Source: Lanius collurio (Eukaryota; Chordata; Aves; Passeriformes; Laniidae). From it: a stretch of DNA of 64,000 nucleotides. The stretch is taken from positions 22,004,472 through 22,068,471 of the forward strand of contig JACBWW010000007.1 in assembly GCA_020086605.1 (NCBI GenBank), in the 5' to 3' direction. The translations under genes were made by a program, and so were the position numbers. This document shows positions 14,146 through 26,362 of this stretch, in pieces (the first letter of the stretch is position 1; each line of letters begins with the position of its first letter). The notes under the pieces are model-generated. The model ran no database searches, was not told the DNA's origin, and worked only from the letters and a program-made list of their open reading frames with translations.

Positions 14146-14305
14146 GTGGAAAATCAACGAACTGGGAAGGAGGTATTCGTGTGCCAGGTCTTCTCCGTTG
14201 GCCTGGAGTGGTACAGGCTGGTGCCTATATTGATGAGCCAACAAGTAACATGGATATATTTCCTACCATTGTCAAACTTGCAGATGCACAGTTACCCTCT
14301 GACAG
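14146..14305 (+). CDS. STS: STS coding exon B: catalytic Lys and sulfatase core
   Basis: This 160-bp exon lies between TTTTTCAG and GTATGC. It completes the Gly codon begun in exon A and reads [15 protein letters not shown], then [20 protein letters not shown], then [18 protein letters not shown]. The Lys in [10 protein letters not shown] aligns with human STS K368, a residue that contacts the sulfate in the active site; counting from TSDQ gives exactly the same spacing as in human. NWEGGxRVPG is the second sulfatase signature region, and [12 protein letters not shown] is the conserved core strand and helix. Human STS reads [15 protein letters not shown] here, so the identity is high. The exon leaves two bases of an Arg codon. 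Confidence 0.95.
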
Positions 14306-16872
14306 GTATGCACTGTAGTCATCTCTCTTTTAGAGAAAGTGTCATGAGTGTTTTGTACATTCTGGTGATATCTATTAAGATAGAGGTGAGAAAGTAAATA
14401 AGAAACTAGGTTTTATACTTGCAGTATTATGTTGTCTCTTTTCATATTGACATACAGATAGTATTTTACAGAAATGTTGTACGTAAATACAGATTAACTT
14501 GCAGAATAAGCACCAAAAAATAGCAGAATACCATCAGAGCAACGTACTGTCAAATCAAACTTGGAATTACTTACTAAAGGCAAAAATGAATGTATCAAAA
14601 AAGGTTCTGTTCTGCATGAGTGAATGCGTTGGAAAAAGAAACTATAAGCGTAAATTACTTTAAATTTCATGATCTCATCCTTGACCTGCTTAATATAACA
14701 AAACCCATCAAAAAGCCAGCTAGGCTTTTCACAATTTTGTTTGGGGTTTTTTGGCTTGGTTTGGTTTGAGTTTTTTTTTTTTCTTCTCTGTACCAACTTA
14801 GTGAAAATAATCCCATACAGAATTTTGCAGCCTGATAAGAAAAGCCACTGGACTTCCACAATTCAGAAGATGTTTTCCTGACACTGCTATATCCCCAGGC
14901 TTTGTCTTGTTTGAGAGATACACAGTCTCAGTGGCAAGGTGCCTCTTCCTAAATGCTGTTGCTATCCAACTCCACTAAGTGGAGAAACTGTTGATACACA
15001 TATGCTTTGAACACGTGTGACTCACAAACAACTTTTGAGCACAAAGCATCAAGAATCAGCATGGGGAAGCACAGTGGTGAGCAGAGTCACTCTGCAAATG
15101 ATTATTCATTGAGTGTTTGAAGGAAAGGGCAGGGCAGGACCAAAGACATGAAAAAATTTGTCAGGTTGGTCCTGAGAGATGCTCTACAATCAGTAATTCT
15201 GTCAAACATCAGAAGTTCTGATTGTTCTTAATGTGGCAGAACTTATTCATTTTGTTTTCATATTGCTTGAGTGAGTATTAAGTACTGATGTTTTCTTTGA
15301 TCTCTTTTATAGAAATCCAAATATACTTGCTTGACTTCCACTTGCAGGTTGCTCCACTGTGACCCTTCTGTGTAGACTGATGCCACAAGTACTACTTCAT
15401 CTTAGGTCATGGACTAGCTTGAAGTGTTTTTGATCCAGCAGCTGAATTCTTATAGCTTCACTGAGTTCTTCCTGAGAAATAAGAAAAATTAACACATTAG
15501 TGTTCTGTCACTGTGAGGGAGCAGTTTAAAGAGGAATGGAAGAGATGCTCTTAGCTGAAGAAGAGAAATTAGTCATTGGAAAGAAAAGTCTCATATATTC
15601 CTCTAAATCCAGCAGGTGTAGGAGTGCTAGAGTACTGGAGACATTTTTCTGGAGATGCCTTTTCCCCCATCAACAGGCAGGCTCTAGAACAGTAAGTTTT
15701 CAATAGATATGCATCTGTTAATAAGCAAGTTTGCAAGACAAGAGTCTGTTACTCAGGCAAGAAAACATGAAAAACTGCAAGTGGGAAAGACTTTTTCAAA
15801 AGGCCCCCACAGATAGGGATGCACCCAGAAGACAGTTATCAGACAAGGTAGCTTTTGGAATTACTGGAAGTTTTCCTACCCATCCTTTGAGAAAAGTGCT
15901 ACTCTGAATGACTTGTTGCATACAGTTGCTGACAAGAATTTAATTAACACATGTGACTTAAACAGTAGTCCTTGTCTTGTAGTAGTTACACTAAAGTAAA
16001 AAGTGTTTTATATAATGGTAATGAAATGGCCATATATGTAAACATGGACCTTTTAGAACTTTTTATAAGTTTCAAAAATTTTTAATGGGATTTTGCTCAA
16101 AATGCTGAAGAACGAATTACTTGCTGATCTGTATATTAGCAAAAAGTAATTTCCTGTAAAATTTATTGTAAAATTTGTAATCCATACCAGGTCAAAAATG
16201 CAGATTGTGACTTCTTCCCTGCCAGCTGATGTCATCAATTCAAAGGTTTAATTTAGGGAAACTGTTAAAAGCCTTGTTTATTTTATAGCTCAGTCTTTAT
16301 GTAAATTGACTGACTCCTTCAAAGTATGACCAAAGTTGTCCAGAAGCATTTAGAGAATTTATACATATTTATGTATATGTGTGTGTATGTGTAGTTGATA
16401 AATGCATATTTAAACAGTTAATTTTCAAATTTGAAATGACCACTTCTGTATTAAATTCTGACATGCATAATATGATGGACAGAGATATTGCCACTACTTC
16501 TGGGGATGCTAGTACAGAGCAGCATATTTTTTCTAGTTTTAGGGTACTTCAGCCAGACTACTCCCAAAAACTTAAGCAAGTATAAGTGTTGTAGCAATTT
16601 ATTCATTTACATCCACTCACTTTTTCTCAATTAAAGGGAAAAAAAAACGTTGAGGGAAAAACTATTCCTAATAGTAAAATGTAAAATTTTTTCCTTAGGT
16701 AATATAAAAATTAAAGGGAAGAGCAACTGAAGGTTTTTCTCTGAATTGACCAATTGGAGGTGGCTATTCAGATTTCAGTTTTTTTAAGCAGCAGATGTGC
16801 AGAGTTATAATATCTTCTCAGGAAAGTGAGGTTTGAGGTATTTTTCTGATTTTGAAATACTTTCTTACTCAG
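14306..16872 (+). other. STS: STS intron between exons B and C
   Basis: About 2.6 kb, donor GTATGC, acceptor TTTCTTACTCAG. It carries a T/G-rich low-complexity run at about 14735-14788, and otherwise AT-rich sequence with no recognised element. Open frames on the minus strand at 14494-14861 read through the T/G tract and have no protein-like character. Confidence 0.75.
14735..14788 (+). repeat. T/G-rich low-complexity tract
   Basis: Alternating short G and longer T runs (TTTGGGGTTTTTTGG, TTGGTTTGGTTTGAG, then T12), almost free of A and C on this strand. Confidence 0.8.
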
Positions 16873-16994
16873 GATTATTGATGGACATGATCTGCTACCT
16901 TTAATTCAAGGAAAAGTTACTCAATCTAAACATGAATTTCTCTTCCATTACTGCAATGCATATTTAAATGCAGTGCGCTGGCACCCAGGAAACA
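16873..16994 (+). CDS. STS: STS coding exon [18 protein letters not shown] segment
   Basis: This 122-bp exon lies between TTACTCAG and GTAAGT. It completes the Arg codon and reads [15 protein letters not shown], then [17 protein letters not shown], then HPGN plus one base of Ser. The human counterpart is IIDGRDLMPLLEGK and [21 protein letters not shown]. IDGxDLxPLLxG is a general sulfatase motif before the carboxyl domain, and [12 protein letters not shown] is characteristic of the STS/ARS cluster. The single Cys matches human C446, which I recall as half of a disulfide with C489. The donor is a consensus GTAAGT. Exon joining is in phase with both neighbours. Confidence 0.95.
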
Positions 16995-19900
16995 GTAAGT
17001 AAACTTGCCTGTTCACATTTTTAATATTTAATATAATTTTTATTTCAGCTTGAAAAGAATCAGGAGGAAGCCTTGGACTATAGTAATAAAAAAAATTGTT
17101 TAAAATATCCAGCCTTTTTCCTTCTCTTTAACTTTTCTCTTTGCTATTACATGCCTATTCGCCATTTCACTGTTTGACATTATTTTGTTGTTATGCATTA
17201 ATTTTAAATATCAATGCAATTCTGAGATCTATGGTATCTGAAAATGTCCTTTTTCTTAAACCTTCCTGAGAAAGAGTCTGTGCAATAGAATAAAGTAGCC
17301 AAAGTTGACTCTTACATTGTCCTAAAAATGCACAGGCAATAAGATGGTTTGCTGAATAACAGCACAAGTATGATGTCAGCCTGGCCATTTTTATTATTCA
17401 GGTTGCAAAACATAGAAGAATCACTTAGTAAAAGTCATTATTATCCAATGAATGAATATAGTATTGTAGAGTCCCATTTCATTCTTTTTATGAATGACAT
17501 AATTCTACTTTGTAGGCCAAGAAAAAAATGCATTTCTCACTGATTTGCTCTTTTTTAACTAACAGCTCGCTGTTTCTGGTAGCACCTTCCACATTAAGCA
17601 AAGCATATTTCCCTTTCTATAAAAATCTCTGTGCTGAATGAAGTTAAACATACATTAGTCCCATCTCAGTTGACATTGAAAGTGAAGACTTGTGTTACAG
17701 CTTCAAAAATATGATCCAAGACAAACTTTGCCTTAGAAATTTTTTATTTAAGTGTTTTGGGAAAAAAGCTTGTTTAATAGTTAATACGCAAACTTAAAGT
17801 ATTTGGAAACTTTGTCTTCTTGGTTGTCTGTAAGCTGACTCTCTACCTGTCTTTGACTTTAAACTAGGAAAAGGGAAAATATTGTATATAATATTTATTT
17901 ACCACTACTGTGCCTCTATGTCTTGCTCTAATAAATAATAAATAAATCATAAGGAATAAATAATCATAAGGAAGAACAAAGCAATCAGATCTAGGACTGA
18001 ATTTTGTACCTGGTGTTGGATGAAATTATTCTGCCTCATGATGAGAGAAGTAGGCAGAGCTTCTCACAAGCAGACAAGCTATTTTTTTCTCAAACATACA
18101 CCTTTGCAAGGTGATATATCCCTTGTCTGAGGAAAGAGCCATCTTTGTTATTCAGTGAGGGGGAATGTGATGGGAAATGAATGGGAGCAACAATGAGAGG
18201 CTAGTCTATTGTATTGACTTGATGAGCAGCAGCAATGTAGAGTGTGAGTCTTCCTTTCTCCAAGGCATTCAAATGATAACGCCGGCTCAGGACCTGGCGA
18301 TAACATTTTCATAACAGTGCGCTTGCTTTTGTACAGAAGATTGTTGAGATTTAATTCCAGATAGGAACAGCCTGGCAGAGCCTCTCTAACATGGTGGGAT
18401 TGAGAAAAGAATCAGAAGGGTAGAAGTGAGAAAGTGAGAAGGCTCATGGGTTGAGATAAAGACAGTTGAATAGATAAAGCAAAAGCCGCATGTGTCAACA
18501 AAGCAAAACAAGGAATTAATTCATTATTTCCCATTAGCAGGCAGGTGTTCAGTCATCTCCAGGAAAGCTGGGCTCCATCACACATAGTGGTGTCTTGGGA
18601 AAACAAACATCATCACTCTGAATATCCCCCTTCCTTCTTGCTTCCGCAGCTTTCTGTGCTGAGCATGATGCCATTTGTCTAGGACATGTCTTGGGTCAGC
18701 TGGGGTCAGCTGTCCCAGCAGTGCTTCCTCCTGTCAGAAGATACTTAATCTTAGGGAGAGTCTTGAAGAGATATTCTTTATCAAAAAATATGAAAACTCT
18801 GGAAAAAAAATGTCATGAAGGAATAGTTTTCTCTTTTTGTGTCTTGTAAATGATCTTTTAGACCGGAAAAGCGTTGTTCTTGATCTGTGCTCCATAGTTT
18901 AGGTTACTTTGGAATTCTGTAAAAACATTCTACCTGCAGCTTAGTAGAAGGGCAAATGCTGAGCAGCTCTGCCTCCTACTAGACCTGAGGCTCAGTGGAA
19001 GAAACCATGATAGTGTGGGATGAAAACCCTCAGCCAAGTTCAGCATTTTCTGCCCTTCTCTTATAATGGGCCCTTCTAAGAAGAACCCAATTGTCCAACT
19101 AGACTGCTCATTCCTTCATTAAACATGTAATTTCTATTAATTTCAAAGATGTCCTTTTTGAAGAACAAAGCAACAACAGCTTAGAAGAGAAAGCTTGCAA
19201 CCCAGGAAAATATGATTTATGTATTTATTGATTGAAGTACAAGGTAATGGTACATATATTGTGTATATGCACTTTTTAATGCATATATCATCAGATTTCT
19301 TACTATATTTACTTTCTAGGAAGTCTCAGTTTGCATGTCAGCTGCAGCTTGCATATTTCAGTATTTTTTCTAAACATTCAAAGTTTAGGACTAGCTTTGA
19401 TCCTCAGGAAAAGTGCATATACCAAGAATTGAGAGGGAAGCAAAATTAACTATTTGGTCCCTTTTAACCTCCATCCCCCCACAGTTCCCTTAGTAACTTC
19501 ATCTTTGCCATTGTTAGATTTCCACTGTGCTTCAGACCAAACCTCATTTTTTGGTTTAATTCTTGACTCTTAGGTTATGTATATGAAACAGGTAAATGCA
19601 GTGTATGTTAAATTTTTAGTAGTTGCACATCTTTCCCTTGCTTGCAAGAATCTAGTCTGACTTAAGCAGGCATGTTTCTCACATCATTCAGGGAAGGTCA
19701 GAAACTTCAGAGTGAGCAATTACCATTTTGCATTTATATATTTAGAGGCTAAGAGTTCCTCATAACCAAATCAATACACATCTTCATTAAGTTATATTAG
19801 TTAGGTCAGTTATTGCATTCACAATGTACTTTCCTCTTCATCAGTCCTTTGAAGGAGCATTTAGAGGATGTGTGCTGTGCAATGATCTTCTCAAACAAGT

Positions 19901-20156
19901 CTTCAGAATTTCAACCTTGTGCTTTCTAGAGCATCATGAGGAAAATAATCTCTCTTTTTTTTTCTCTTTTCATCCTCTTTCTCAGCCACAGAAATAAGCT
20001 AACACCATTTTTTTTCATGTCACTTTGGCTCATTTACATTTTACCTGATGCTAGAAAATAAGGCACATAAATCTTCACATTCTGAATTAAAAAAAAAGTG
20101 AATGAAATATCAGGCAATTTTCTTTCACTCTCACAGATTTGTGCAGGCTGATACTT

Positions 20157-20245
20157 TACAGAATCACAGACGTACTGAATGAGTTGGAAGGGACCCACAG
20201 GTATCATAAAGTCCAGCTTGCTATAAGTGCCTTGGAAACAGCCAA
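20157..20245 (-). mobile_element. CR1 LINE 3'-end fragment
   Basis: TTTACAGAATCACAGACGTACTGAATGAGTTGGAAGGGACCCACAGGTATCATAAAGTCC is the reverse complement of the CR1 3' end, with the AATCACAGA octamers and GTTGGAAGGGACC box. Only about 90 bp remain, a typical severe 5' truncation. Confidence 0.75.
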
Positions 20246-20461
20246 GACATATAGTCCTAGTCCTTAAAGAATGATTTCCTGTTATTTTGAACCCTTCTAA
20301 ATATTTATAATTAATTTAGCTGTTAAAAAAACAGAGAGGAAGGAGAGGAAGACATGCTAAAACTGTCCAAAAAGTACAGTGATTTCCCATTATCAGTATT
20401 TTTTCTCCACAGCTGCCTGGTATACCATAGAAGTACCAATATATAAAACCAACACCTTTAC

Positions 20462-20478
20462 AAAAAAAAAAAAAAAAA
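20462..20478 (+). repeat. A17 homopolymer
   Basis: Uninterrupted A run without a recognisable retroposon attached to it. Confidence 0.9.
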
Positions 20479-23400
20479 TATTTCTGTCTAGTAAGGTGTA
20501 GTTACCTATTTTTTAAAGCATTAAGTAATTGTTTTAATCATTAAGCATTTATATTGGAACTAAAACAGATGCAGGATCTGCCTTTACTTTCTTGAGCTGA
20601 GCCACCCAAAATTTTGTGTTGCTTTCTGTGCTGTATGTCAGATGATGCTTTGGTCTGTTTTAAGTCTTATCCCATGTTCTGCTTGAGTAAGTTGACCAGT
20701 ACTTTTGTATCTGCTAACATTATAATTTAGCATAGCTGAATACTAACAAACTACCAAGAGCAATGTCTCCAGAATATTACTGGCATATGGATCAGTACTA
20801 TTAAAAATGCATTGCTATGACAACTTAATTATAAGAGGAGAATTAATCAGATACAGAGCAAATCTACAGTTGAATGAAACTGCATCTTTCAGATTGCACT
20901 GATTGTGTGCAAAATTTTGATTTGATAAGGAGGAAATATATTCTAATGCTGTGTAATAAACATTGGGAAATATAATGCCATACAGCCTGCATTTTAAAGA
21001 AATAATTATCTTCACAGTATTTTGGTTCTACTAATAAAAATATACTAATGTTTCTGATTTATGCTAGAGTGACTTTACTAGCAGAACTTCACCTTTTCTA
21101 TTTCAAAATGGATTTAGTTATTCAGTGGAGTATGTCATTCAATAAACAAAAGAAAAGGAGATTTCCTATGGCAGGTTCAATTGAAGCAGACTAGACTGCA
21201 TAGCCAAACTAGCTTATCATGCAAATATAATGACTTTTAAAGACTCTAGAAAATCACTGAAAAGGTTTATATAGAAATTTCCTATTTTGCCTTACTTTAC
21301 AAAAAAGATACATTTCAATTAGTGTTCATACTGAGTTTCTTTATTGTTGTGATCTACCTCTATTACTGAAACTCTTTCAGTCAAATCCACCAACTAGGGA
21401 TGTTTTTTTCTGTAATATCACAGAATTCATAGCTGTTCTGATTCCTGGCTATTGCAATGTTCACCAGCATCCAAAAGTATTTCATGAGACATATTTTGTT
21501 CTATGGCTAGGGATTATAGGCTCTTCCTGTCATGAATTTTGCCTTTTCCTACATTTTCAGCTGTTAAAGGTTGAAAACAAACAAAAAGTGAATGAGAGAG
21601 AAATATTTTCGTTTGCAGTTTTCAGACTGGATTTGTAGGATGATTTTACAGAATAGTGTTTTGGGGTTTTTAAGTAGTTCCTCCAGATTTAGTTTGACTA
21701 AAGGCATTAGAGTCCTAATAAGCAGAGGACAAAGCATGAAAAATCTGCTCAGAAGGGTAATTTTGTAATGACTTTTAGTTTCGACAAGTGCAACCTTTCT
21801 TGTGAAATTGAGTTAAAATAAGGCCTGTTTCTGAAGAAATTAAATAAGAGGAAGACATTACACTTTTCCTTATCTCTCAAAAGCCCAATGCTATGTATAC
21901 CTTAAAGGATAGTAAGAGCTACCTTATAAACTAAGAGGGCTTGTGTTATTTATGGTGCCATTCTTAGCTTAATGTTTTGTAATATCACATTCAGTGTTAA
22001 TAGTTAAAAACTGTAAAATGTATTCATATGGTTAAAATACTGGCTTGTGAGCAACTTTTTCTGAGAGGAAAAACACAGGAGTTGGAGTTAAGACAAGTAA
22101 CAGAAACTGGAAAACTTCTATCAAGCTCTAGAACCAGCTTGAAATGTTTTTTCTGCAGTCAAGTTTTCAGTGTGAGGGTAGGTGAATCCAGTGGTTGTCT
22201 CTAGCACACAGAAATGCATTAATTTTTATATAAGGAAAATTTTGGAGCATTATGTGGTGCCAGAACACTTCTGTTTGAAAACACCTGTCCTTCCTTTTTT
22301 GGTTATCTTAGTGCATCTAAAAAATATTATTATCCAGACATCCTCAAAGTAAATGAACAGTTCTGTTTTCTCTGAATTAGAATACATGAGTTTTTCCTCA
22401 GTACTTGCTATTTTAAAGATCTCTCTTAATATTGCTTCTACTTTGTGAATATAAACAAGAAATTTCAAGCCATTCATTCTTTAAATCCTAAATAAGCTTC
22501 TTCTTTATTACTTTCTTAGTAATAAGAGAGGAAGTTTTTCAGAGTGTTCTTTACCATAAGGTGAACGAATGCTACGGTAGCCTCATATGTAAGATGTGGG
22601 ATGTGCTTGTCACACATGGCAGACCCGCTGGCAGAACCTATACCTTTGCCTAACTTTTTCCTATTCTTTTTGCTTGCTTCTCTGAGGAGCTTTTTCCCTT
22701 TATGGTTTATTTGCCTTCTCTGTGGGGAACAAAGGACTTAGAAGATGTTGTTACAGATTAGTAAGGACTCACATTGACCCTGAGAATGCCAACAGTTACA
22801 GTTGCTTTCATTGCTTAACAGTACAAAGGAAGGTAAATTTAACAGAAGCTTGATCCACAGCTTTATTCTTTTGCACAGCATCTTCAAAGGAGAGATACTA
22901 CCATGTGATTTTCACTGCTGTCAAGGAAACATTTTGTTTTCTTACAAAGGAACATTTTTTTATATCAAATCTTATCACACCAACCTCATATCTTTTCTCA
23001 GAAAATAACAGATGAGAAAGGATTAAACAGAAAGAATAAAAATTTAAAGGAGTAAAAATTTCCTATTGTCACAAAATTTTTAGATTTCTAGCTAGATGGA
23101 ATAAATTTATTTAGTTATAGTAAAATTGGTGCAGGAATGCTTTTGTCTTAGAGGGCTATTCCCCCAGTGAAAGACCATGATAAATGTCCTTTGACAGTGA
23201 CATTATACACACAGACTTTCAGTGATCAGATCAGAGTGCTTTTTCTCCATATAAAAATAGAAACCGTAACATACTGCTCTATTGAATTCAAAATACCCTG
23301 ACCTAAATTAGCAGTGTTTTGAGTGAACATGGAGAGGTTGACAGGTTTCAGTGATCATATAAAGGCAAAGGCATTTAAAGTAGATAACTCAGTGCTATTT

Positions 23401-25733
23401 AAACTTCAGCTTTAATCGTTTGCTGTCAGATATTTTGTCATGCACTAGTGACAAGAAAAACAAAAATTTTAGAAAAGAAAAATTTTAACAGATTTTTTTC
23501 TCTACACTCCACAGCTAACACTTAAATAAAAAAGGTATCTGAGTTAGAGCAACTGTCTGATATTTTAAATTTACTTATAAATTTAGCAGTAGTCAAAACA
23601 AATATGAATAACAACAGCCACATAAAAGACTAGGTAAAACCGCAACTTTCAAAAATTAATTTCATCATTCCAAATATCATTAAAAGTGAGTGTTTAACAA
23701 TATCTAGAACATTACACTTCCAAAAATATCTTTAGTTCAATGTTGGATTTGAGCCTGCAGCATTTTGCATGTTACTTTCAGAACATAGAGCTGATTCATC
23801 CTAATTTTAAAATAGGATTCAAATGGCATATGTTGTCTTAGGCAATGTTCTTCAAGGGAAGTAGTTAATGCATGCACAGCCCACATGGAGTATTTCGTGT
23901 GCCACAGCCTCTAACATCATATTATTACTCTTAGAAAATAAAGCAAAGTATCTGTTTATTAGAGAAATTTCCTGGAAACTTGGCTATCAAGAGCAAGGTG
24001 ACTTTTCAGTATGCCATAAAAGACCCTGCCATGAAATGCCAAAGAAATAAATGTAGAAGAAAATAGTGAATGGTTGCAGGCTAGGTGCACTTGGGCAATA
24101 CTATGGTGGAGGCCAGTGTGCATCTGTGGATGATGTGTACTCTGTACCATGTAGTTGCTTCTAAATTTAAGTACTCATCAGTACTTTGGACAGAGAACAC
24201 AACCAAAATTACTCAATAATCAGCAAAACTCTTCTCAGCCTGAAGAAAAGCTATCAGTAAAAAGAATGATCTTTCTGTTGCTTTCAGACCATTTAATTTG
24301 TTTTCAAAATATCAGAGGGTACATAACACATTACGTTTTTAAAGTATCTTTTCTTAAGGCATCCATAGTTTCCTCAAATGAGAAGGGGTTAAAAATCCCA
24401 CAGCAAAACACCAAACAGCTTTCTATAATTTGTTACTTGTTTTGTTGTTCTTAGTACAGAAGTTTTATGGTGGATTTGTATGAAAGCTTCTTGAAATGAA
24501 AGAGACAACATTTCGTGTGTAGTTTTTTATCGTAGCTCTTTCAATGACCTCCTAGTAGAAATGGAAATTAGGTGAAATAGTATAGAATAAGTCCCTACAC
24601 ATTGTGACATTTTTCATCTTTATTCAGTGTTTTACCCCCAAATTTATTGAAAATAAGTCTTCAGATGCAGTTCACTCATATTCAGGAGAACTTTATGGTC
24701 TCATGGTTGGGGAACTCTAAGGCAAACATTTCTGAGACTCGCTTACTCAGACCTCATCAGGATTGATTTTTTAAAGCAAAATAGGTTTCTAGCATTCAAA
24801 GTATGAGGAGGAAGTTAGAAATCATGGTTCACTCACAACATTAAAAGTCAACAAGACCATAAAACCTCGATAAAGATCATGATAATTTAGCACTTAGAAT
24901 TAGCACTAATGCAATAAAGAAAGGGTGACCCTTTTAGTATTAAGAAATATTAGTCATCCTTAAGATAATTTTGTCATTACCAAGTGTGTGCTAATTTTTT
25001 CATGTACAACCTGTTATCTGTGTGTTGGACATTAATTTTTAAATGGTATTATATCATAAAAGCAAGACATCAATCATCTCACTTGCTCAGTGAAAAGAGT
25101 AGAGTCTTCAAGACTCCATAGAATCTTCAACATTAACTTAATTATATTGTCTGGGCTCTCTTCAATGTCATAGGATATTTTACAGGCAGCTTTTCAACCT
25201 GTAAGTCTTATCTTCCTGTGTGGTCCTATTTGGTGGCAAACGGAGACTGAATCTCACTCCTAAAAGCTTAAGGTTACCTTAGCATTAGTTCATATCCTTA
25301 AAAGCAAAACTACTTCGTTAGCAAAGCTTTATAGTTTGAGCTCAAAACCAGTGTTTTGATCTACTGTGTTGTTGACAATTCCAGTTTGAATTCTTCACTC
25401 TAGCTCTTCACAGAATTGCAATTTTGGAAGGTTTTAGTTGATTCACAATTTATTTTTTTTTTAAACAAATTTCCCCTCCCAACCCTCCCCAATGCCAAGC
25501 TCTAAATACTTTATTATCTTCCAAAAGCCAGCATGGGAAGAATTAATTAATCTTTAGTGGAGCTGCTAAAACTGTACCACGATACATAAGCGCAAAGTTA
25601 ATTAGAGAGAGGGATTAACAAAGTATAAATGGTTTCATGAAGATTTTGACTTTAGCACTATAAAAGCATAAGACTGAAATATTAGACAAGAAGGTGTGAA
25701 TAAATATATCTACCTGAGTGAAGAATTACTTAT

Positions 25734-25738
25734 TCTCT
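25734..25738 (+). repeat. Target-site duplication, left copy (TCTCT)
   Basis: Five bases immediately before the LTR, repeated exactly after it at 26358-26362. Confidence 0.75.
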
Positions 25739-26357
25739 TGTCCTGGTTTGAGACAAATTCAGAGGAACATCTGAAATGAATGTCCTCTGATAGAAAGCAG
25801 GTTACAGCCACTCCTCCACCACTCAGGTTCAGAAAGAATTTTCCTCAGAGGAAAGTGAAAAAAACCCTATTTATTTAACAAGCAAAAGTGCATGCAGGCA
25901 CGGGAAAGAAAGAATAATGCTGAATAATAAAACCTCTCGCTGTGGAGAGAACTTGGGTAGATTTCAGTCCTTTGTGGGTGTGGCTCTCTCCTCTCTGGAG
26001 CTGGGGTTGGTGTGGGTCCCTCTGGGCTTCTATGGAAAGGCCTTCCAGTGAAGTTCTGATGTTCTGGTGTTCTGAACAATTCTCGAAGAGAAGAACAAAC
26101 CAAAGTCCCAGGGCTCTGTACTTTAGTTAACAAACAAGAAACTTGCTAAAAAGCAAAAGGAATGTGACTGTTCCCTGCTGCAGAAGCGGAGCTGCTGGGC
26201 AGGAGAAGCCATTGAGCTTGTCTGTGTTTTGGACACAGAGCCGAAGGAATTCCACCGGCTCTCCCACTCTTTCTTAAAGGTATAGAAAGGCACAGGGTTC
26301 ATGTCTGGCATAGGGCAGACAATAGGGAATACAGTATCATAAAGTCACCCCCGGACA
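25739..26357 (-). mobile_element. Solo LTR of an endogenous retrovirus
   Basis: A 619-bp block that begins TGTCC and ends GGACA, a perfect 5-bp terminal inverted repeat of the TG...CA type. It is flanked by an identical 5-bp direct repeat, TCTCT (25734-25738 and 26358-26362). It is GC-richer than the surrounding intron. On the minus strand an AATAAA (25870-25875 on the + strand as TTTATT) lies about 130 bp before the LTR end and is followed by a T run, the expected R-U5 layout, and the end reads AAACCAGGACA; this favours minus orientation. No gag, pol or env sequence lies beside it, so it is a recombination-derived solo LTR. A 5-bp duplication would suit an ERVL-type integrase, but the family was not determined. 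Short open frames inside it are not genes. Confidence 0.82.
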
Positions 26358-26362
26358 TCTCT
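26358..26362 (+). repeat. Target-site duplication, right copy (TCTCT)
   Basis: Five bases immediately after the LTR's terminal CA, identical to 25734-25738. Confidence 0.75.

Noticed and set aside
25867..26311. Open frames inside the LTR as retroviral genes
   Set aside because: They sit wholly within the 619-bp LTR; no gag, pol or env similarity and no internal region.
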